Part shown: positions 45,198-53,974 of the stretch, piece after piece
Layout of the letters: every line of letters starts with the position of its first letter
Position numbering within the stretch: position 1 is the stretch's first letter
From: JAMXLO01 sp963749575
Lineage (GTDB): Bacteria; Pseudomonadota; Alphaproteobacteria; Acetobacterales; Acetobacteraceae
Length of the DNA: 64,000 nt
Assembly: GCA_963749575.1 (NCBI GenBank)
Contig: CAVVNM010000014.1
Location: 372,001 to 436,000, forward strand
Direction: 5' to 3'
Notes under the pieces: generated by a model
The model's input: the letters and a program-made list of their open reading frames with translations, nothing else
What the model was told of the DNA's origin: nothing
Databases searched by the model: none
Translations under genes and position numbers: made by a program

Positions 45198-46472
45198 CTA
45201 GCGCACCAGCGCGCGCCAGCCGATGTCGTGACGGCAGAAGCCCTCGGGCCAATCAATCATCTGAATCGCGGCGTACGCAGCATCACGCGCGGCACGCAGA
45301 TCGACCCCGGTGGCGCAGACATTGAGCACCCGCCCTCCGGACGCACGAACCTGACCGTCCGTATCCGCCTCGGTGCCGGCGTGGAACACCACAACGTTCG
45401 GCAGCGCCGCCGCGCGGTCGAGACCGCGGATCGCGCTGCCGTGCTCCGGCGCCTCCGGGTAGCCGCGCGCCGCCATCACCACGGCGATCGACGCGACCTC
45501 GTTCCAGCGCAGATCGAAATTTTTCAACTCGCCGTCGTACGCCGCCTGCAAGGCCGGCAACAGATCCGACATCAGCCGCGGCAGCAGCGCCTGGCATTCC
45601 GGGTCGCCGAACCGGGCATTGAACTCGATCAGCTTCACGCCTTCGGCGGTCAGCATCAGTCCGGCGTACAGGATGCCGCGGAATGGCGTGCCGCGCCGTT
45701 TCATCTCGGCCAGCGCGGGACGGATGATGCCGTCCATCGCCGCTTGCTGCAGCGCCGGCGGGAACGACGGCGTCGGCGAATAGGCGCCCATGCCGCCGGT
45801 GTTGGGTCCCGTCTCGCCCTCGCCGACGCGCTTGTGGTCCTGCGCGGCGCCGAGCGGCAGCGCGGTTTCATCGTCGCACAGTGCGAACAGGGAAACCTCC
45901 TCGCCGAGCAGGCATTCCTCGATCACCACCGCGGCGCCCGCCTCGCCGAACGCGCGCGCTGCCATGAATGCGTCGATCGCCGCGAGTGCCGCGTCCTCGG
46001 TCGCCGCCACCACGACCCCCTTGCCGGCTGTCAGCCCATCCGCCTTCACCACGATCGGTGCGCCACGCCGGCGCACGAATTCGCGCGCCGCTGCCGCATC
46101 ATCGAAGCGCTCCCATTGCGCGGTGGGGATGCCGGCCGCGTCGCACAGTTCCTTGGTGAAGGTTTTGCTGCCTTCAAGTTGGGCCGCGGCGCGCGAAGGT
46201 CCGATGCAGGGGATCGACGCCGCCGCCATCGCATCGGTGATGCCCGCGACCAGCGGCGCTTCGGGGCCGGGCACCACGAGGTCGATCTCGTTGTCCTGCG
46301 CGAAGGCCACCAGCGCGGGGAAATCCAGCGCGCCGATCGGCACGCACTCCGCCACCTGGGCAATGCCGGGATTGCCCGGCGCGCACCACAGCTTCGTTAG
46401 CAGTGGGCTGGCAGCGATCGACCAACAGAGCGCGTGCTCGCGTCCACCCGATCCGATCACCAGAACACGCAT
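45198..46472 (-). CDS. purD: phosphoribosylamine-glycine ligase
   Basis: Second step of purine synthesis: joins glycine to 5-phosphoribosylamine using ATP. The 424-residue product has the family length. It begins MRVLVIGSGGREHAL. The ATP-grasp segments are APIVVKADGLTAGKGVVV and HKRVGEGETGPNTGGMG, and the metal site is in KLIEFNARFGDPECQ. The frame is intact. The GT61 gene follows in the same direction. No other pur genes are in the window. The start has a purine-rich AGGAGAGCGGG upstream. Confidence 0.97.
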   Translation of the reverse strand: MRVLVIGSGGREHALCWSIAASPLLTKLWCAPGNPGIAQVAECVPIGALDFPALVAFAQDNEIDLVVPGPEAPLVAGITDAMAAASIPCIGPSRAAAQLEGSKTFTKELCDAAGIPTAQWERFDDAAAAREFVRRRGAPIVVKADGLTAGKGVVVAATEDAALAAIDAFMAARAFGEAGAAVVIEECLLGEEVSLFALCDDETALPLGAAQDHKRVGEGETGPNTGGMGAYSPTPSFPPALQQAAMDGIIRPALAEMKRRGTPFRGILYAGLMLTAEGVKLIEFNARFGDPECQALLPRLMSDLLPALQAAYDGELKNFDLRWNEVASIAVVMAARGYPEAPEHGSAIRGLDRAAALPNVVVFHAGTEADTDGQVRASGGRVLNVCATGVDLRAARDAAYAAIQMIDWPEGFCRHDIGWRALVR

Positions 46473-46528
46473 CCCGCTCTCCTCACCTCAGGTGTGGCAG
46501 GCTGTAACACGGGCCGGATCGACCGGGT

Positions 46529-47998
46529 TCACGTCCGGTCCGATCGTGCTGCCTCGTGCAGGCCATAGGTCGAAAGCAGATCATCCACCATCCCGCGTGC
46601 CGCAGCCCAGTCATAGGTGCGGTAGCTGTGCGCGGTCGTGACGAAGCGGGCACCGGCATAGAACATCTCATACTGCGTGTGGCGTGACGCGAATTCCGAG
46701 CCGATGGCATCCCAGGCCGCCTTCACCAGCTTCACCTTGGCCTGCGGATTGAAGTTCGCGGAGCGCTGCGTCCGGTGGATGATCGGCGCGATCGCCGGGT
46801 TATCCCAGTCGCGGAACGACGATGGCAGCATGATCAGCGAGCCGCCGGCCAGATCGCGGATGAGGTTCACCAGACGCGGATAGAGCTCCTGCGTCGTGAC
46901 GTGAGCGGCATACACCATGTGCCGGTTCGGCAGGTAGTAATCGCCGCGCATGCCGCCCGCGGCCTCCATGCCGGCGACCATCGCCTCCAGCATCCCCGCA
47001 TTCGCTGCCAGGCTTCCGAGCTGCTCGCGCACCTGCGGCATGCCGGTGGTGCCGATCGCCTCGGTGATCTTGTGCGCCAGTCCGACCAGGAACTTCAGCT
47101 TCACCGACAGCCGGATCTGCGCCTGGTAGTTCTGGAAGATATGGCCGGGCGTATCATGAAACTGGGCGCGGCACATGTCGGTGTCGCGATGCACGAACAC
47201 GCGATCCCACGGCACCTTCACGTCGTCGAAGTACAGCAGCGCATCATTCTCGTCGAACCGCGCCGACAGTGGATTGTCGTAGACCGAGACCGCATGCGCC
47301 TCATAGCTCTTGCGCGACAGCACGCGCAGGCCCGTGGCGTTCATCGGCAGCGCGCAGGAGAACGCCAGCGCCTCCTCGCCGGGCTTCAGCGGCTGCAGAT
47401 TGGCGACGAACACCTCGTTGGCCATGATCGAGCCGGTGCCCAGCAACTTGGCGCCGCGGATGGTCAATCCCGCCGTGTCCTCGTCGACGATCTGCGCGAC
47501 CAGCTCGTCGTCCTGGTCGCCCCAGTCCTTGGCGCGGTCGGCCTGCGGATTGACGATCACATAGGTCAGGAACAGGTCATTCCTGGTGGCATACTCCACG
47601 TAATCGACCAGCGCCGCGGCACGCGCCGCGCCATGCCGCTGAAACACCTCGATGCCCATGCGCTGGCCGATCATCGCGGATGCCACATGATCGGGCGAGC
47701 GGCCCATGAACCCGTAGCTTTGCTGCGCCCAGGCCTGCAACGCTTTGCGGCGCTCTACCAGATCTGCGTAGCTCCGCGGCATCTGCCAACTTCGGTTCAC
47801 CCGCCGCGCGGCCCCATCAGGCAAGAATGTCATCAGGTCCGGATTTTCGGACTGGTAGTCATACAGGGAAGCGACCGAGGCCACGGCGTTGCGAAACGCC
47901 GGATGGGTCGTGACGTCACCCACCGACGCGCCATCGATGTAGACGGTCCGGCCGTCGTTCAGCGAGCTGATGTGCTCCGCTCCGGTTTTGCAATGCAT
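46529..47998 (-). CDS. HpaB-like FADH2-dependent 4-hydroxyphenylacetate hydroxylase family protein
   Basis: Large component of a two-component flavin monooxygenase, 489 residues from ATG 47998. The family blocks are RSYADLVERRKALQAWAQQSYGF, MGRSPDHVASA, and the FAD site near LTYVIVNPQADRAKDW. DVKVPWDRVFVHRD also fits, as does the C-terminal DLAGGSLIMLPSSFRDW. Such enzymes hydroxylate phenols or act on 4-hydroxyphenylacetate and need a separate flavin reductase (HpaC), which is not nearby. It is divergent from a nitronate monooxygenase over 92 bp, so both may be induced together. An aromatic substrate is likely, but which one is unknown. Confidence 0.87.
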   Translation of the reverse strand: MHCKTGAEHISSLNDGRTVYIDGASVGDVTTHPAFRNAVASVASLYDYQSENPDLMTFLPDGAARRVNRSWQMPRSYADLVERRKALQAWAQQSYGFMGRSPDHVASAMIGQRMGIEVFQRHGAARAAALVDYVEYATRNDLFLTYVIVNPQADRAKDWGDQDDELVAQIVDEDTAGLTIRGAKLLGTGSIMANEVFVANLQPLKPGEEALAFSCALPMNATGLRVLSRKSYEAHAVSVYDNPLSARFDENDALLYFDDVKVPWDRVFVHRDTDMCRAQFHDTPGHIFQNYQAQIRLSVKLKFLVGLAHKITEAIGTTGMPQVREQLGSLAANAGMLEAMVAGMEAAGGMRGDYYLPNRHMVYAAHVTTQELYPRLVNLIRDLAGGSLIMLPSSFRDWDNPAIAPIIHRTQRSANFNPQAKVKLVKAAWDAIGSEFASRHTQYEMFYAGARFVTTAHSYRTYDWAAARGMVDDLLSTYGLHEAARSDRT

Positions 47999-48090
47999 CG
48001 ATGAATCCCCAGATAGTTCGTTGGCTGCCGCGTCGTGCACCGGCGTCCGGCGCGGCAGATGACTATAACGGCTCGACGGAGACCGCAGCG

Positions 48091-49089
48091 ATGGCCATTC
48101 GCAACCGCCTGACCGACGTACTTGGCATCGAGCATCCGATCCTGCTGGCGCCCATGGACGTGGTGTCCGGCGGCCGGCTTGCCGCGGCAGTCAGCCAGGC
48201 GGGCGGCCTCGGCCTGCTGGGCGGTGGCTACGGCGACGGCGACTGGATCGAGCGGGAATGGACACGGGCCGGCAATGTCCACATCGGCTGCGGCTTCATC
48301 ACCTGGAGCCTGGCGAAGCGCCCGGAGTTGCTGGACCGTGCGCTCGCCCGCCAGCCCGCTGCGGTCATGCTTTCGTTCGGCGATCCGCGCCCGTTCGCGC
48401 CTGCCATACACGCGGCCGGCGCACGGCTGATCTGTCAGGTGCAGACGGTGGCACAGGCCCTGGAGGCGGTGGAAGCCGGGGCAGATGTCATCGTTGCGCA
48501 AGGCACCGAGGCCGGAGGACACGGCCTGTCGGAACCGCTCCTGCTGCTGCTGCCGCAGGTTGTGGACGCCTGTCCCGGGACGCCCGTGGTCGCCGCGGGG
48601 GGAGTTGCCGATGGTCGCGGCCTCGCCGCTGCCATGATGTATGGCGCTGAGGGCGTCCTGATGGGAACACGCTTCTACGCCTCGCAGGAGGCGGAGGGAC
48701 ATCCGGAGGCCAAACGGCGCATCGTTGCGGCGAACAGCGGACAGACCGTCCGTTCGATCGTGTTCGATCTGTCACGGCACAATCGCTGGCCCGGTCCATA
48801 TACCGGCCGCGTCCTGCGCAACCGTCACACCGAGCGGTGGCTGGGTCGTGAGGCTGAACTGGAAGCTCGGTCGGAGGAGGTTGCTCGCGACTACGCCGCC
48901 GCACGGGAACGCGGCGATTTCGAGGTGGCCGCCGTCATAGTCGGTGAGGCGTGCGCCCTGATCCATGACATTCCACCGGCGGGCGAGATCGTGGAACGCG
49001 TCGTCGCCGAGGCCGAACGCGCAATCGCGGCGCATTGCAGTGGCAGCCGCTCGCTGAGTGGGACGCCCTCGCGTACAGTTCCGGCATGA
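48091..49089 (+). CDS. nitronate monooxygenase family protein
   Basis: FMN TIM-barrel oxygenase of 332 residues that oxidises alkyl nitronates such as propionate-3-nitronate. The start at 48091 leads into NRLTDVLGIEHPILLAPM. The FMN segments are AGGLGLLGGGY, TEAGGHG with the catalytic-His region, VVAAGGVADGRGLAAAMMYGA and GTRFYASQEA. The last 20 residues (SGSRSLSGTPSRTVPA) have no family match and overlap the xseA start by 4 bp (ATGA). Together with the divergent HpaB-like gene it may serve detoxification or breakdown of a nitro or aromatic compound. A GGAG stands upstream. Confidence 0.9.
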   Translation: MAIRNRLTDVLGIEHPILLAPMDVVSGGRLAAAVSQAGGLGLLGGGYGDGDWIEREWTRAGNVHIGCGFITWSLAKRPELLDRALARQPAAVMLSFGDPRPFAPAIHAAGARLICQVQTVAQALEAVEAGADVIVAQGTEAGGHGLSEPLLLLLPQVVDACPGTPVVAAGGVADGRGLAAAMMYGAEGVLMGTRFYASQEAEGHPEAKRRIVAANSGQTVRSIVFDLSRHNRWPGPYTGRVLRNRHTERWLGREAELEARSEEVARDYAAARERGDFEVAAVIVGEACALIHDIPPAGEIVERVVAEAERAIAAHCSGSRSLSGTPSRTVPA

Positions 49090-50585
49090 ACGACCTGCCT
49101 GCCCCGATCGTCTCCAACGTCCCTGAATACACCGTCTCGGAAATCTCCGGGGCGGTGAAACGCACGCTGGAAGGCAATTTCGGCCGCGTCCGGGTGCGCG
49201 GCGAGATCACCGAACTGAAGCGCTACCCGTCCGGGCACATCTATTTCTCGCTGAAGGACGAGGGCGCCAAGATCGCCGGCGTGGTGTGGAAGTCCGCGGT
49301 TTCCCGTCTCGGCATGGTGCCGGAGAACGGCATCGAGGTGATCGCCACGGGCCGCATCTCGGCCTACGCCGAGCGCTCGTCGTATCAGCTGATCACCGAG
49401 CGGCTGGAGTATGCCGGCGCCGGCGCGCTGCTCGCCCGGATCGAATTGCTGCGCGTGCGCCTGGCGGCCGAGGGGCTGTTCGACACCGACCGCAAGCGCA
49501 AATTGCCGGTGCTGCCGGCGCTGATCGGCGTGGTGACCAGCGAGCGCGGCGCGGTGATCCAGGACATCCGCACCACGATCGCACGGCGCTTCCCCCGGTC
49601 CATCCTGCTGTGGCCGGTGCCGGTGCAGGGCGAGGGCGCCGCCGAACGCATCGCCGCCGCCATCGCGGGCTTCGAGCGCGTGACGCCGCGTCCCGATGTG
49701 CTGATCGTGGCGCGCGGCGGCGGCAGCCTGGAAGACCTCATGGCGTTCAACGAGGAGATCGTGATCCGTGCCGTCGCCGCCTGCCGCATTCCGCTGATTT
49801 CCGCGGTGGGCCACGAGACCGACACCACGCTGATCGACTTCGTCTCTGACCGCCGCGCGCCGACGCCGACCGCGGCGGCGGAACTGGCAGTGCCGGCCCG
49901 CGCCGATCTGATCGCCGATCTGGAGCACAAGGCGGCGCGGCTGATCGCCGGACTGAACCGTATGGCACAAGGCGGCCGGCTCCGGCTGTCGCGCGCGGAA
50001 CGCGGGCTGCCCGACCTGCCGGCGCTGCTCGGTGGCGCGCGGCAGCGGCTGGACGACCGCGGCGAGCGGCTGGTGCTGTCATTGCCCAATCTCCTGGAGC
50101 GACGGCGTGCCGCGCTGACCGCGATCGAACGACGGCTGCCGGATCTGCCTCCCATGCTGGCGAGTTCCCGCGAGCGAGTGCGGGAGCGAGGCGTCCGGCT
50201 CATCGTCGCGCTGCCGAATTTCGTGGCGCGACGGCATGCTGCGCTCGACCTGTGCGGCCAGAAGCTGGGCGCCGGCCTGCGCCACGCGGTGGCCGGCATC
50301 CACGGCCGCGCCGGCCGCACGATCGGGCGGCTGTCCGATGCGCCGCTGCGCGGGTTGCTGCGCGAGACGCGCGCGAGGCTGGACGGCACGGCGGCACGGC
50401 TGGAATCGGTGTCCCCGCTGGCCGTGCTGCAGCGCGGTTACGCGGTGGTGTCCGATGCCGCGGGGCATCCCTTGACCAGTGCGGGCAAGGTGGCGCCCGG
50501 CGCACGGCTGCGGCTGCGTTTCGCCGACGGCGAGGTGGGCGCGACCGCCGATCGTCCGGAACGTCAGGGCAGACTGGCCATTTAG
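49086..50585 (+). CDS. xseA: exodeoxyribonuclease VII large subunit
   Basis: Catalytic large subunit of ExoVII, which degrades single-stranded DNA in both directions. The 499-residue product has the OB-fold N-terminus (GRVRVRGEITELKRYPSGHIYFSLKDE). The catalytic core follows (VVTSERGAVIQDI, VARGGGSLEDLMAFNEE, SAVGHETDTTLIDFVSD). Next come long coiled-coil repeats rich in Arg/Leu and a C-terminal segment LAVLQRGYAVVSD. It overlaps the NMO stop by 4 bp, so translation is coupled. The small subunit xseB is not seen here. It overlaps the convergent kinase by 4 bp. Confidence 0.95.
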   Translation: MNDLPAPIVSNVPEYTVSEISGAVKRTLEGNFGRVRVRGEITELKRYPSGHIYFSLKDEGAKIAGVVWKSAVSRLGMVPENGIEVIATGRISAYAERSSYQLITERLEYAGAGALLARIELLRVRLAAEGLFDTDRKRKLPVLPALIGVVTSERGAVIQDIRTTIARRFPRSILLWPVPVQGEGAAERIAAAIAGFERVTPRPDVLIVARGGGSLEDLMAFNEEIVIRAVAACRIPLISAVGHETDTTLIDFVSDRRAPTPTAAAELAVPARADLIADLEHKAARLIAGLNRMAQGGRLRLSRAERGLPDLPALLGGARQRLDDRGERLVLSLPNLLERRRAALTAIERRLPDLPPMLASSRERVRERGVRLIVALPNFVARRHAALDLCGQKLGAGLRHAVAGIHGRAGRTIGRLSDAPLRGLLRETRARLDGTAARLESVSPLAVLQRGYAVVSDAAGHPLTSAGKVAPGARLRLRFADGEVGATADRPERQGRLAI

Positions 50586-52576
50586 GCTTTTGGCTGGGTG
50601 GCGACACCGGGCAGCGCCAGCTCGCGCACGATCTTCAGCAGGGCCGCGCGCGAATAGGGCTTCATCACGATGGGGTCGCTCAGTGGAACCTTGCCCGGTC
50701 CCAGCGTATCGCCGGCGCCGGTCACGTAGATCACCGGAAGATCGGGCTGGATCGTGCGCGCCAGGCGCACGAACTCATAGCCTGACATCATCGGCATCGC
50801 GTAATCGACCAGGGCCAGCGCGATCCGGCCGGACGCAAGAATGTCGCGCGCCTGGGGTCCGTTGCCGGCTTCCTTGACGGTGTAGCCGGCCTCGCGAAGG
50901 AAGATCGCCACGATCTCGCGGATCTCCGGATCGTCGTCCACCACCAGAACGGTACCGCCGCCAGTGGCCACGTCGGTGGCATGCGACTCCGCTGCGGCGA
51001 CGATCTCCTGTGCCGCCAGGGCACGCGGCAGGAAGACCTCCACCGTCGTGCCGGCGCCAGGTTCACTGGAAAGCCGAACCGTGCCGCCGAACTGGGTTGC
51101 CACGCCATAGACCTGTGCAAGCCCAAGTCCGCTGCCCTTGCCGATCCCCTTGGTGGTGAAGAATGGCTCGAACGCATGCTCCAGGACGTCGCGGGTCATC
51201 CCGGTTCCGCTATCGATCACCGCGATCCGCACGTAGTCGCCCGGATCGAGCGCATGCATCAGGGCGACTTCAGACTGCTGCACATTGCCTGTCGCGATGC
51301 ACAGCCGACCGCCATCCGGCATCGCGTCCCTGGAGTTGATGGCGAGGTTGAGGACAACAAGCTCGAGCTGCGTCGGATCACTCGTCGCCGGCCAGAGATC
51401 CGCGGCCAGATCGGTCTCTACCTGTACCAGGCCGCCGAGACTGCGTTGCAGGAGTTCGCCCATGCCGATGATGACGGCGTTCACGTCCACCGGTCGCGGC
51501 GACAGGTTCTGGCGGCGTGCATAGGCCAGCAGTTGCTGGGTGAGCTGGCCGCCGCGCAGCGCGGATCGCATCGCGGCGTCGACATGAGCCAGCAGGCGCT
51601 GGTCGGTCAGTCGCCCCTGCAGCAGTTCCAGATTACCGATCACGGCGGTGAGCAGATTGTTGAAGTCGTGCGCGACGCCGCCGGTAAGTTGCCCGATCGC
51701 CTCCATCTTCTGTGCCTGCCGCAGTTGCGCCTCCACCCGCCGCATCTCGGTCAGATCGACGGAGGTCAACAGCACATGCTCGATGTGTCCGCTGTCTCCC
51801 GGCAGCGGCACCAGGAAGGAGCGGCGCGATACCTCGCCGACCGGGAACTGCGCGGTGTACTGGTACTCGACCGGCTGCTGCGATTCGATCGCGCGGCGGT
51901 ATTGCATAGTGGCGAATTCGGCCTGTTCGGGCGGCAGGACTTCCTCCAGCGACCTGCCGACGACGAACGCGCGCGGATAGCCCGAATGGCGCTCCCAGGC
52001 GGGATTGGCGTCCTCGCAGACGATCCGGCCGTCCGGCTGGACTGACATGAAGACAAGATCGACCGGCGAGTTCTCGAAGATGGCGCTGTAGCGCGCGCGT
52101 GACCGGTGCAGTTCGTCCACCACCTCGCTCAACGCGCGGGTGCGCTCGGCGACTTCACGCTCGAGCTGCTCGGCGAAACTGCGCAGCGCCCGCTCGGCCT
52201 CGATCCGTTTGCCGATGTCACGCCAATAGACCGTGACACCGTCGCCCGACGGGCCGACATTGACCGAGACCCAGACCCCCATGGTCGGCGACGGCGCTTC
52301 GAACGTGATCATGCGCTGCTCGTCACGCACGCGGCGCAGCACCTGCTCGTTCAACGTCCCGACCATTTGCGGAAACCGCTGCCAAAGGACCTGGCCGATG
52401 ACGTCGGTTGCGGTGGTGCCCCAGAATGCCAGCGCGCGTCGATTGGCATAGACTATGCGCCACGCGTCATCGAGCGCGTAGAAGGCGTCACCCATGCTTT
52501 CCAGAATGGCCTGTGCGTCGGCCGACAAGGTGGCCGACGCCGGCTTCGCGGCCGGAAGCTGTTTTGCGATAATCAC
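50582..52576 (-). CDS. PAS-PAS hybrid sensor histidine kinase with C-terminal receiver
   Basis: Soluble hybrid kinase of about 660 residues. The order is two PAS domains (about 25-130 and 165-290), a coiled coil (EQLEREVAERTRAL) between them, a HisKA helix with the phospho-His in GGVAHDFNNLLTAV, an HATPase domain (DSGTGMT, GKGSGLGLAQVYG) and a C-terminal receiver with DDDPE and the phospho-acceptor Asp in ALVDYAMPM. The start is unclear. GTG 52576 overlaps a perfect ribosome site, GGAGGTGAT, and no ATG follows it, so an in-frame ATT or ATC is possible. An ATG at 52648 lies in the divergent VWA gene. It may phosphorylate itself and pass the phosphate on. Confidence 0.92.
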   Translation of the reverse strand: MIIAKQLPAAKPASATLSADAQAILESMGDAFYALDDAWRIVYANRRALAFWGTTATDVIGQVLWQRFPQMVGTLNEQVLRRVRDEQRMITFEAPSPTMGVWVSVNVGPSGDGVTVYWRDIGKRIEAERALRSFAEQLEREVAERTRALSEVVDELHRSRARYSAIFENSPVDLVFMSVQPDGRIVCEDANPAWERHSGYPRAFVVGRSLEEVLPPEQAEFATMQYRRAIESQQPVEYQYTAQFPVGEVSRRSFLVPLPGDSGHIEHVLLTSVDLTEMRRVEAQLRQAQKMEAIGQLTGGVAHDFNNLLTAVIGNLELLQGRLTDQRLLAHVDAAMRSALRGGQLTQQLLAYARRQNLSPRPVDVNAVIIGMGELLQRSLGGLVQVETDLAADLWPATSDPTQLELVVLNLAINSRDAMPDGGRLCIATGNVQQSEVALMHALDPGDYVRIAVIDSGTGMTRDVLEHAFEPFFTTKGIGKGSGLGLAQVYGVATQFGGTVRLSSEPGAGTTVEVFLPRALAAQEIVAAAESHATDVATGGGTVLVVDDDPEIREIVAIFLREAGYTVKEAGNGPQARDILASGRIALALVDYAMPMMSGYEFVRLARTIQPDLPVIYVTGAGDTLGPGKVPLSDPIVMKPYSRAALLKIVRELALPGVATQPKA

Positions 52577-52611
52577 CTCCGTGTGACGGGAGTCTCGGTG
52601 AAGCCTAACCC

Positions 52612-53577
52612 ATGTGGCTAGCGAGGGACATGTTGGCCGGATATCCAATCGGACGCTGGATTGTGTGCTGGCTTGCCATCGCCCTCATGTCGGATCGCGC
52701 GTCCGCGGCCACGCCGGTCGCGGTGCAGCTGGTGCTTGCGGTCGATGTATCGGGCAGCGTCAGCCAGGACCGGTTCGAGCTGCAGCGCGAGGGCTATGCC
52801 GCGGCATTCCGCAGCGCCGCGGTGCTGCAGGCGATCCGCTCGACTTCGACCGGCTCGATCGCGGTCGCGATGGTGCAGTGGACCGGTCCGGCGTTGCACG
52901 TCATCGCGGTGGACTGGACCTTGATCGACGATGCGGCGGCGGCCGAGCGCTTCGCCGCGGCGGTCCAAGGCGCGCCGCGGGCGCTGTTCGGCGGCGGCAC
53001 CTCGATCAGCGGTGCAATCGACTATGCCATGGGGATGCTGGAGCATGCGCCGTACCGAGGGCAGCGGCAGGTCATCGACGTGTCCGGGGACGGAGCGAAC
53101 AACCGTGGCCGACCGGCCGAGGATGCGCGCGATACGGCGGTGCAGGCGGGCGTGATCATCAACGGCCTGCCGATCCTGACGCTGGAGCCGGAACTGGACG
53201 TCTACTATCGGCAGAGCGTGATCGGCGGCCCCGGCGCGTTCGTGATCGCGGTGAAGAGCTACCAGGAATTTGCCGCCGCGGTGCGCGGCAAGCTGATCAC
53301 CGAGATTGCCGGCTTGCGTTCAGGCGAACAGGTTGTCGATGTCGGTCTGCGCGAGGTCGGGCGCGGCGGGCGCAGCGTGCTGCTCGGCGGGCGCAGCGTG
53401 CTGCTCAGCCGGCGCATCGTGCATCATGCCCGACAGCATGGTTTCGACCTGCTGGAGGTGCTCGATCGCGCGGCGGATCCGCTGGCCGGTGAGATCCTGG
53501 AAGGTGCAGGCCTCGAAGATCGCGTTGACCTGCTGTGTCACCGCCGCCAGCGCGGCGGGATCGCCGCCCGCCTGTAG
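52612..53577 (+). CDS. DUF1194 VWA-domain secreted protein with read-through tail
   Basis: Secreted protein with a von Willebrand A fold. The signal peptide ends at about RASA-A (residue 32). The MIDAS motif is DVSGSVS from Asp45. The DUF1194 segments are FGGGTSISGAIDYAM, DVSGDGANNRGR and GGPGAFVIAVKSYQEFA. The family usually ends soon after KLITEIAG (about residue 233). Here the frame stays open to 53577, so the last 85 residues are read from the antisense of the CheZ-like gene. The 258-bp convergent overlap suggests a lost stop codon. ATG 52630 (after GAGGGA) is an alternative start. Function unknown; VWA proteins often bind metal or ligands. Confidence 0.85.
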   Translation: MWLARDMLAGYPIGRWIVCWLAIALMSDRASAATPVAVQLVLAVDVSGSVSQDRFELQREGYAAAFRSAAVLQAIRSTSTGSIAVAMVQWTGPALHVIAVDWTLIDDAAAAERFAAAVQGAPRALFGGGTSISGAIDYAMGMLEHAPYRGQRQVIDVSGDGANNRGRPAEDARDTAVQAGVIINGLPILTLEPELDVYYRQSVIGGPGAFVIAVKSYQEFAAAVRGKLITEIAGLRSGEQVVDVGLREVGRGGRSVLLGGRSVLLSRRIVHHARQHGFDLLEVLDRAADPLAGEILEGAGLEDRVDLLCHRRQRGGIAARL

Positions 53578-53892
53578 CCAGGTGCCGATCGCCTCCGCTG
53601 CTTCCATGATCTGGTTGGCGGCGTGTTCGGTGGCCTGCACCACCGCCTCCAGCTCGATGCCGCTGTTATATGTCGCCGCCACCGGCGGGGCGACCACATG
53701 GGCGATCTGGTCGTGGATGCTCGCCAGCTTCGCCGACAGGTTGGTCTCGCTGTAGTCGACCAACTGCACCGTGGCGTGGATTTCCATGCTCAGCTCGGCG
53801 ATGCGCCGATCGACGAAGCGGCGGAGATCGTCGATCTCCGCATGGACGCTGGTGCGCACCAGCGCCTCGAGGCGGTCGGTCAGGGCTGACAT
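53320..53892 (-). CDS. CheZ-like phosphatase
   Basis: Small helical protein of 190 residues with the CheZ phosphatase signature FQDLTGQRI, containing the catalytic pair Asp133 and Gln137 found in CheZ (acts on phospho-CheY-type receivers). The C-terminus ends in LAQTDIDNLFA, like the CheY-binding tails of CheZ and FliM. Between them lies an Ala/Pro/Glu/His linker with a 7-residue tandem repeat (PAEQHAA). No che or fli genes are near, but a hybrid kinase and a VWA gene flank it. GTG 53910 is an alternative start. The start at 53892 lacks a clear ribosome site. It overlaps the convergent VWA open frame by 258 bp. Confidence 0.75.
   Translation of the reverse strand: MSALTDRLEALVRTSVHAEIDDLRRFVDRRIAELSMEIHATVQLVDYSETNLSAKLASIHDQIAHVVAPPVAATYNSGIELEAVVQATEHAANQIMEAAEAIGTWLQAGGDPAALAAVTQQVNAIFEACTFQDLTGQRIRRAIEHLQQVETMLSGMMHDAPAEQHAAPAEQHAAPAAPDLAQTDIDNLFA
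53365..53406. repeat. 21-bp tandem repeat coding on both strands
   Basis: GGCGGGCGCAGCGTGCTGCTC stands in two exact tandem copies (53365-53385, 53386-53406). On the minus strand it encodes the doubled AEQHAAP linker of the CheZ-like protein. On the plus strand it lies in the read-through tail of the VWA gene (GGRSVLL twice). Confidence 0.92.
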
Positions 53893-53974
53893 GGCGCCAT
53901 CAGACGCCACGCGGTTTAAGGTCGGGTAAAGGGGGTGGCGGCGCGAGGCGAGTTTGGCTGCGCTCCAGCCCGCG

